64,000 nucleotides of DNA from Xiphophorus maculatus (taxonomy: Eukaryota > Chordata > Actinopteri > Cyprinodontiformes > Poeciliidae). Position numbers and translations under genes: made by a program. Below, piece after piece: positions 58,481 through 64,000 of this stretch. Positions within the stretch are counted from its first letter, which is position 1; the number at the start of each line of letters is the position of its first letter. The notes below the pieces were generated by a model. That model did not search any database, was not told the DNA's origin, and worked only from the letters and a program-made list of their open reading frames with translations. The stretch covers positions 7,924,501-7,988,500 of the forward strand of contig NC_036447.1 in the NCBI RefSeq assembly GCF_002775205.1, written 5' to 3'.

Positions 58481-59559
58481 GTTAGTGGAGACTAAGAAAC
58501 TGATGGGACTGTCTATGAAGTTATTACGGTAATACGAGCAGACAGTGATTTGCGAAGGCAGATTTGCTTCTAAAGCTATTTTGAGCAAACAGCTCATATG
58601 TTTGTAAGCTACGGCCAGAGAAAATAGCTTAAGTAACAAATAGATGGTGCGTAAAAACAAAAAGTAAAGTAAAGCTCTGCTAATATTTTTCCCCTAATAA
58701 AATGAATTATTTAAATTTAAATGTATTTTTGTACACACAATAAATACCTTATATTTGTGGAAACAGTCCAATTGAGAGACACTTTGAGTCCTCAAAGTTA
58801 CCTCCTTGGTATTTATTTACAGCGCGATTTACATTAAGGACAATATAACTGAGCTTAAAGTTTAGTTTTTATTTCAGATGTGTATTATTAATAATACACA
58901 TATAATTAACAATTTTGCAATAAGTTTCTGAATGTTATTTTTCATCATCGTGACCATATTTCAAGTACAGCTTATTACCGTAAAATCACAACCGGATGTT
59001 ATTCACGCACTCAGCACTAGATGGCGGCAAAGCGCCTTCTGCCTGGCAGTTCCACATGATTTTAACACAAGTCTAAAAGCGGACGGTCACATCGGTTTTC
59101 AGTCGTTCCAATAAATTATGCGTTATATTGCTGTTACTGTAGAATTTAGAATGACATTTTTTCAATTTTATATATTTTATCATCACAATGACCAGTTTAA
59201 TTAGTAGTTTGATTCATGAGGAATGGCACAAAAGTTTTACTGTAAATGTAATTTTCCTTTATTTTCAAAAAATAAAAATGCTTTCTACTTCTGTTTAAAA
59301 TAGAAAGTAGATAGATAAACTCTACAGAAATGTAGCCTGATAAGCATTACTTTAGTAAAATATATAAAATTTTGATGCATTTAAATACATTAAGTCAGAC
59401 ATTTAACATACTTAAAGCATGTTTGAGGAGAGGTGTGTTTTATTGCCTTTTTGGAGTAACTAATCTATTTTAACAATGCACACAAGAACTTCATTTATAG
59501 GTTTTCAAATGATGTTGAGCAAACCTTTGCAGCTATAGGAGCTTCAAATCTTCTTTCTG
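58481..59559. other. Probable intron sequence
   Basis: AT-rich; no open gene. It holds the CTCF-like site at 59014-59027. Confidence 0.5.
59014..59027 (+). promoter_or_regulatory. CTCF-like motif, right flank
   Basis: GCACTAGATGGCGG is a close match to the CTCF core CCACTAGAKGGCRS, in plus orientation, opposite to motifs a to c around U2. Confidence 0.5.
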
Positions 59560-60062
59560 TGGAATAAAATAATTATTTACAGTGTGTTTACTTTTATTAG
59601 AAGTTTATTTAATATTAATCTTACAATGTTTAATCAGTTTATTATGTCTCACTCAGTCTTACAGAGTCATTGTTTCTCTTTTTAGCCTTCACAGTTTGCC
59701 TCAGTGTGTCAGAAGCTTAGCAACAGGCGATCAGTAAATAGTTGTCATACCTTGCGGAGTGACAGACCAGACCGACGACTCAGCGATTATTATTAGGCAC
59801 AGAATATTCTGTCTGAAACCCATTTTTAACTGAAAGTTGCATTTTTCTCTGTGTGTGTATTAATCTGATTAGCTCCTTGGGAATGTTGGTGATGACACTG
59901 TGTCTGTGGGAGAAGGACGGTATACAGTATATGTAGAGAGGCGATTCCTTTGTCTAGTTAGATCTCTTCGGAGTTCTCCATCTGCGCAGATGTGAAATAA
60001 AGCTGTGTTTTGTTCTTTCTCTTTAACAAGGTTTGGACTTTGTTAATTTTTCTCGCTCCACA
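59560..60062 (+). mobile_element. ERV 5' LTR
   Basis: 503 bp, TGGAATAAAA...CTCCACA, with AATAAA about 65 bases from the end. It is the same family as the LTR fused to gag in the array, but without LTR B, and so shows the pre-insertion state (TATGTAGAGAGG at 59932-59943). A primer-binding site follows. Confidence 0.87.
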
Positions 60063-60065
60063 ATG

Positions 60066-60083
60066 TGGCGTCACGAACAGGAT
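60066..60083 (+). promoter_or_regulatory. Retroviral primer-binding site, tRNA-Ser type
   Basis: TGGCGTCACGAACAGGAT, three bases after the LTR, is complementary to a tRNA 3' end of the form ...ATCCTGTTCGTGACG-CCA. This matches a vertebrate tRNA-Ser (CGA family) as I recall it. Confidence 0.7.
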
Positions 60084-60509
60084 TCTTCCCGGTTCGTCCT
60101 TCCGGTGGACAGCCAGGAGAGGGCTGATCACCAAGACCCTCATCTCCATAGCAGGCCTGTCAGAGAGCGAGGGCTTTTCTGGAACTCCACCGGGTGGATC
60201 GATCGAGACAGAATCCGACAACCTGGTCTGGGGGAGAACAAACCAGCAGTGTTTAAGGTCAAAAGGCTGTTTTCAAATATATGTAAGAAATTTACAGGGT
60301 TTTAGGCTTAAAACACCTCAGAGTTAGATTTTCCTGGGCGTAGGAAATCTAAAGTCTAAAGTAAAAGGTTTTTGAAGGATTCTCCTGGGCGTAGGAAATC
60401 CAAAACAGTATTCAGAGTCTAGGCTTAGCTCTGAAGGAATTTTTATAGGTTATTTTAGGCTTAAAATAACTGAGGATTTTTGTAGATTGTTCTAGGCTTA
60501 GAGAATCTA
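60084..60509 (+). mobile_element. ERV leader remnant
   Basis: Untranslated sequence after the primer-binding site, with an 18-base repeat (TCCTGGGCGTAGGAAATC at 60332 and 60383) and several TAGGCTTA copies. It ends at the Tc1 insertion; no gag follows. Confidence 0.65.
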
Positions 60510-60785
60510 CACTGCTCAAAAAAATAAAGGGAACACTCAAATAACACATCCTAGATCTGAATGAAAGAAATATTCTCATTGAATACTTTGTTCTGTACAA
60601 AGTTGAATGTGCTGACAACAAAATCACACAAAAATCATCAATGGAAATCAAATTTATTAACCAATGGAGGCCTGGATTTGGAGCCACACACAAAATTAAA
60701 GTGAAATAACACTACAGGCTGATCCAACTTTAATGTAATGTCCTTAAAACAAGTCAAAATGAGGCTCAGTATTGTATGTGGCCTC
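60510..60785. mobile_element. Tc1/mariner-type transposon end
   Basis: Begins after a TA with CACTGCTCAAAAAAATAAAG, a terminal repeat of a fish Tc1 family, and continues through GGAGGCCTGGATTTGGAGCC. Only one end is present and no transposase is seen. It interrupts the ERV leader. Confidence 0.8.
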
Positions 60786-61175
60786 ACACACAATACGTCA
60801 CTTTTTAAATATTTATAAGCAATATATTCACATATATAATATATATTTACAATATTTTGCAAGCAATATTTCTACACTTTAATTACTCATCTGCTCTTAG
60901 TTTGACACAGTGCAGTGTGAAAGTGAACCACACCTCTGAAAATTTAATAAATGTTGCAATTTTGGACCAAAAAGTCTCAAAAGCTGTGGGCACCCCTGAT
61001 CAGTAGATCTATTGCTTTAGTTCCCAGCACCAAGTAGAATTTATTTTTTAAAAATTAGAAGTTGTCTTTTTTGTCTGAAGATCAGGAAACTGAAACTAAA
61101 ACAACATTTCAAAATAAAACGCAACAAAACGTCTCTGAAACAGTTCAGAAAGTGCAATTATTCTAAACATGATGT
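60786..61175. other. AT-rich sequence, no gene
   Basis: Nothing recognisable apart from short AT repeats near 60830-60860. Confidence 0.5.
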
Positions 61176-61179
61176 AAAA

Positions 61180-61222
61180 AGGGCCGAGAAGCGATGCTAC
61201 ATAACTGCCGAAGAAACCGAGA
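61180..61222 (-). pseudogene. U2 snRNA 5'-end remnant with upstream flank
   Basis: GGGCCGAGAAGCGAT equals the U2 5' end on the minus strand, and the next 30 bases (GCTACATAACTGCCGAAGAA...) match the DNA upstream of the array U2 genes, which is not transcribed. It therefore arose from DNA duplication, not retroposition. The rest of U2 is missing. Confidence 0.8.
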
Positions 61223-61439
61223 ATTTCATAAGTTGCAAATTTTCTAGGAAAAACTTCATCGGAAATTTTAATCTCCAGAAATTTTCTGAGATTAATCTGA
61301 AAATTTCTGTTTTTTCTAGAATATTTTTGACTTTTCAAACTCAGAAATTTTTCAGAAGTTTTTTTCAAGGAAAGTTTTTAGATTAATCTAAAAAAAAAAA
61401 AAAAAAGTTGTTTTGGCAGAAATTTACTCCCATCTTTAT
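61223..61439. repeat. A/T-rich degenerate repeat
   Basis: Loosely repeated TTTCTGAGATTAATCTGAAAA-like motifs and a 16-base A run (61390-61406), similar to 8260-8455 in the array. Confidence 0.5.
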
Positions 61440-62546
61440 TGTACGTAACATGTAACAGTATGAAACAGTAGATTAGGAAGGAATTAGGAATCTCATAAAA
61501 AATGAGATTTGATTTTCCAGTTTGCCTCTGTTTGTGTGTGTAAAAACCATAAAATAAAGAATGACAGGACACGGCTCCACGTTACCAAGACTTTACTTCA
61601 CAGCTCAGTGCCCTGCAACCCCAGACTAACACAGGCTCCAACATTCAGCACAAGTTTGCACCAAATCTAAGCAGGAATAACTTCCTCTCATGGTTAAACC
61701 CTGTTTTTCTCATGCGATCAAAAGAAGAAGAAAAAAAATGGCCTATTACCAAAACACTGGAACACAAGGTTAAAGACTCGGGTTTACTATTCGCTTGGCA
61801 AGATAAAAAATAAAGATGTATTTCATGGAAATGATTCTGTTATGTACAATTTTAGAGAATAAACAAAATAAACCCTCAAAAATAGAATGTTCAAAGCATG
61901 CCCAATGTCACACTAGGAGGACGAGGCGAGTGGCCGAGCGCTTTCTCTTGGAGTCCATTTTTTATGCTTCTCTTCATTCAAGGCAATAGCGAGTTCAGAA
62001 TATATTTGGGAATCTTTTACATGCCAACATAACTCGGCGCTAAATCCACTCCAATTTGGCTTATTTATGGAAAATAATATGGGAAGATCTATATTAAGTC
62101 ACTTTTAATACAGTTTTCCCTGTACAGATTCAATGCATTTGTGATATAATTTACCATGCAATGTGAACCAAGCAGAGTATTGTCGACAGAAGACTAGCAT
62201 AGTTGTGGAAAGCTGGGAATGCTGTGGTATGTGAGTATATCTGAAACGGGGGCCATGACTCTCAGCTGGAGGAAGAAGAAGACGTTAAATCAGGGATCAA
62301 CCAGGGAGCAGCAGAGGCATCCGTAGCACCGTGGCAGCAACGCTCCTGAACGACAGTCAGTCAGGAAACTGGAAGCCCAAAAACAGTTCAGTTTGCTGTC
62401 CTTCAAAAAACATAAAATGTCCGTTTCCATTAGATGAATTTGAGGTTATTGTAACACCAGAGTCTCTTGCCGTGAAAACTTTTGAGGCGTAGCTTGAAGG
62501 GAGACAGATAATACACCAGCAGGTCTCAGATCCGAGTCCCTCTGTA
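61440..62546 (-). other. Probable 3' UTR of the right-hand gene
   Basis: Follows the stop codon at 62547. A minus-strand AATAAA lies at 61435-61440 and an ATTAAA near 62104; either could set the transcript end. Confidence 0.45.
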
Positions 62547-62949
62547 TTATCTAGCAGGCACCACCTTATCCCTGGTATTCGCTTTAGCTTTAGCCCCGCC
62601 GGCGGGTTTCGGCCTGGGCCTGGCAGGCGCAGCGGCTGTGGAGGTCTGCGCGGTGGCTTCCTGGGAGGCGCTGCGACGCATAGTTGTTGTAGTTCTGGGT
62701 GGCAGCATGGGGACAGTGGGGGCCCGAACCGAGAGGGGCTGCCTGGACGGGCACGTCCTCTGAGGAGAGGGGCTGTCAGTCCTGCAGTGGGTGGAGCTAA
62801 GGCTGCGGCGGCCTCCCAGCAGGGCGCGTAGCGGCATCCGTGGGCTGCCATGTGGACCGGAGACGGCTGATGGACGAGGACAGGAGGAGGAGGACCGAGA
62901 TGAGACGGGCTTAGGTTTCTTTTGGGTGGCTAGCCCAGCTTTCTGACTT
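62547..62949 (-). CDS. Terminal exon of an unrecognised gene, basic Ser/Pro-rich C-terminus
   Basis: The exon starts after a CTCCACAG acceptor and reads SQKAGLATQKKPKPVSSRSS... to ANTRDKVVPAR and TAA, about 134 residues rich in Ser, Pro, Thr, Arg and Lys. It joins in phase to the exon at 63946. The composition is typical of microtubule-associated protein tails, but no family motif is visible, so the gene is not named. Confidence 0.65.
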
Positions 62950-63945
62950 CTGTGGAGAAATGAGCACATATTAAGTTATTCACACACTGTAAAACATTTG
63001 AAGGTGGTTTAACTTGAAAATGAAAGTTCAAATGTTGCCTGGAAAATGTAATTTAACTAAAACAAGAAAATTGTTTTGGTTTTAACTCAGAAATTAAAGT
63101 TCATAAAGTTGATTTAACAACCAGAGACAAGTTGTCTAAACATTGTTTTTTAAGTTCATTAATCTTGAATTGTGAGTTTTTATTTAATGCTGCAATTTAA
63201 TCCAAATAATTATTTCACAATATGCAAAAAAAACAAAAAAAAACTGCCCTCACCTGGTTAAAGAGCCACATTTCTCTATTATTTTACTCACAATATCAAG
63301 TTAAAATAACAACTTATTTTACTTTAGAATAATTTAAATTCTGGTTTCAAATTGCATGAACAAAATTTCTGATCTGTAATGAATTTTATTAAACATCACA
63401 ATGAATTCAGCTCAGAAACATTTAGTGTGAACAGGACATTATCCTCAAGCTTTAAAATAAACATAAAGACAATAAAATAACAATAGAGTCAGATCAATGT
63501 AACCCACTTCCATCTCACTTAAAACTTTCAGATTAAATAATCCGCTGCTATTAAACGTCCCTCAGAATAAACTTAAGAATAAAGGAGATCAGGATTTCTC
63601 CTTTTCTCTGGGATAATTACTGACCCAGATCATCTCTGGGTCATTTTAAATCACGATTACAGTCCTGGCATTCAACTGAGCTCTAACACGGTAATGTCTC
63701 TGTTGTGATATTTTATTTTAATTTTGTCATTTTATTCTAATATAATTTTTTTATTAAAAGAGCTATATAAATAAACCTGACAGTTTGTTGCAGGAATGCT
63801 AAAACCTTAAGTTTTTTTAAAACTAGTATTACTTACTTTATTCTTTAATGTGTGTTGTTTTTATCATTATGTACTAATGAGCACTTTGTATTAGCTTTAG
63901 CTAAAAGGTGCTATGTATTAATACTACAGAGAAAAACAGGCTTAC
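62950..63945 (-). other. Intron of the right-hand gene
   Basis: AT-rich, bounded by GT (63945-63944) and AG (62951-62950) on the minus strand. Nothing else seen. Confidence 0.6.
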
Positions 63946-64000
63946 CCATTAATGACAGATGAAACTCCTTTTGTATTTTTGGCGTCTGGCAAAGAGAGCG
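63946..64000 (-). CDS. Penultimate exon, partial, right-hand gene
   Basis: On the minus strand the open frame LSLPDAKNTKGVSSVIN ends two bases into a Gly codon at a GTAAGC donor. The two leftover bases complete with the first base of the next exon to keep the frame open. It runs off the window. Confidence 0.6.

Noticed and set aside
60010-60327. 105-codon frame starting in the LTR
   Set aside because: It crosses the LTR end, primer-binding site and leader, which are non-coding; no Gag-like content.
62357-62851. 164-codon minus-strand frame overlapping the terminal exon
   Set aside because: Alternative frame of the GC-rich terminal exon; the SQKAGLATQ frame has the splice acceptor and in-phase upstream exon.

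Overview
The window looks like nuclear DNA of a ray-finned (teleost) fish. It carries vertebrate spliceosomal U2 snRNA genes, intron-split exons of a two-pore channel gene, and a dense load of fish-type mobile elements (L1/Tx1-like and L2-like LINEs, hAT and Tc1 DNA elements, tRNA-headed SINEs, endogenous-retrovirus gag and LTRs). There are no bacterial-style operons.

Layout. Positions 1-57119 are three consecutive, nearly identical units of a tandem segmental duplication with a period of about 20.7 kb (position 1 matches 20771 and 41509). Measured from the duplication junctions, the window holds the right-hand part of one unit (1-15622), a complete unit (15623-36356) and a last unit (36357-57119). 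After that the sequence becomes single-copy. Each complete unit reads, left to right: the 3' exons only of a two-pore channel gene (probably tpcn3, + strand); a U2 snRNA gene (- strand) with its promoter and CTCF-like motifs around it; a truncated L1/Tx1-like LINE (- strand) split by a solo LTR; a retroviral gag ORF (+) that runs directly into an LTR, itself split by a second solo LTR; a hAT MITE; a partial second hAT-like element; an internally deleted L2-like LINE; a GC-rich interspersed repeat ending in a (TG)n tract; two SINE-like repeats; and an intronless-looking coiled-coil protein gene (- strand).

Copy state. The last unit has the cleanest frames: a 599-codon gag and a 714-codon coiled-coil ORF, both open. 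The same genes in the first two units are interrupted, almost always by 1-base (sometimes 2-base) length differences in short homopolymer or dinucleotide runs. This may be real decay, but it is also the signature of residual long-read consensus error, so the 'pseudogene' calls in units 1 and 2 are provisional.

Right flank (57120-64000). This holds a short minisatellite, a promoter-like segment with ETS and CRE sites followed by a first coding exon of an unrecognised + strand gene, a single CTCF-like site, a retroviral LTR with a tRNA-Ser-type primer-binding site and leader (broken by a Tc1 end), a 45-bp remnant of the U2 5' end plus its upstream flank, and the last two exons (one partial) of an unrecognised - strand gene encoding a basic Ser/Pro/Thr-rich tail.

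Most interesting: the array co-amplifies a U2 gene with altered branch-site recognition, an orphan gag ORF without pol, and an unrecognised coiled-coil gene family whose C-termini differ between copies.
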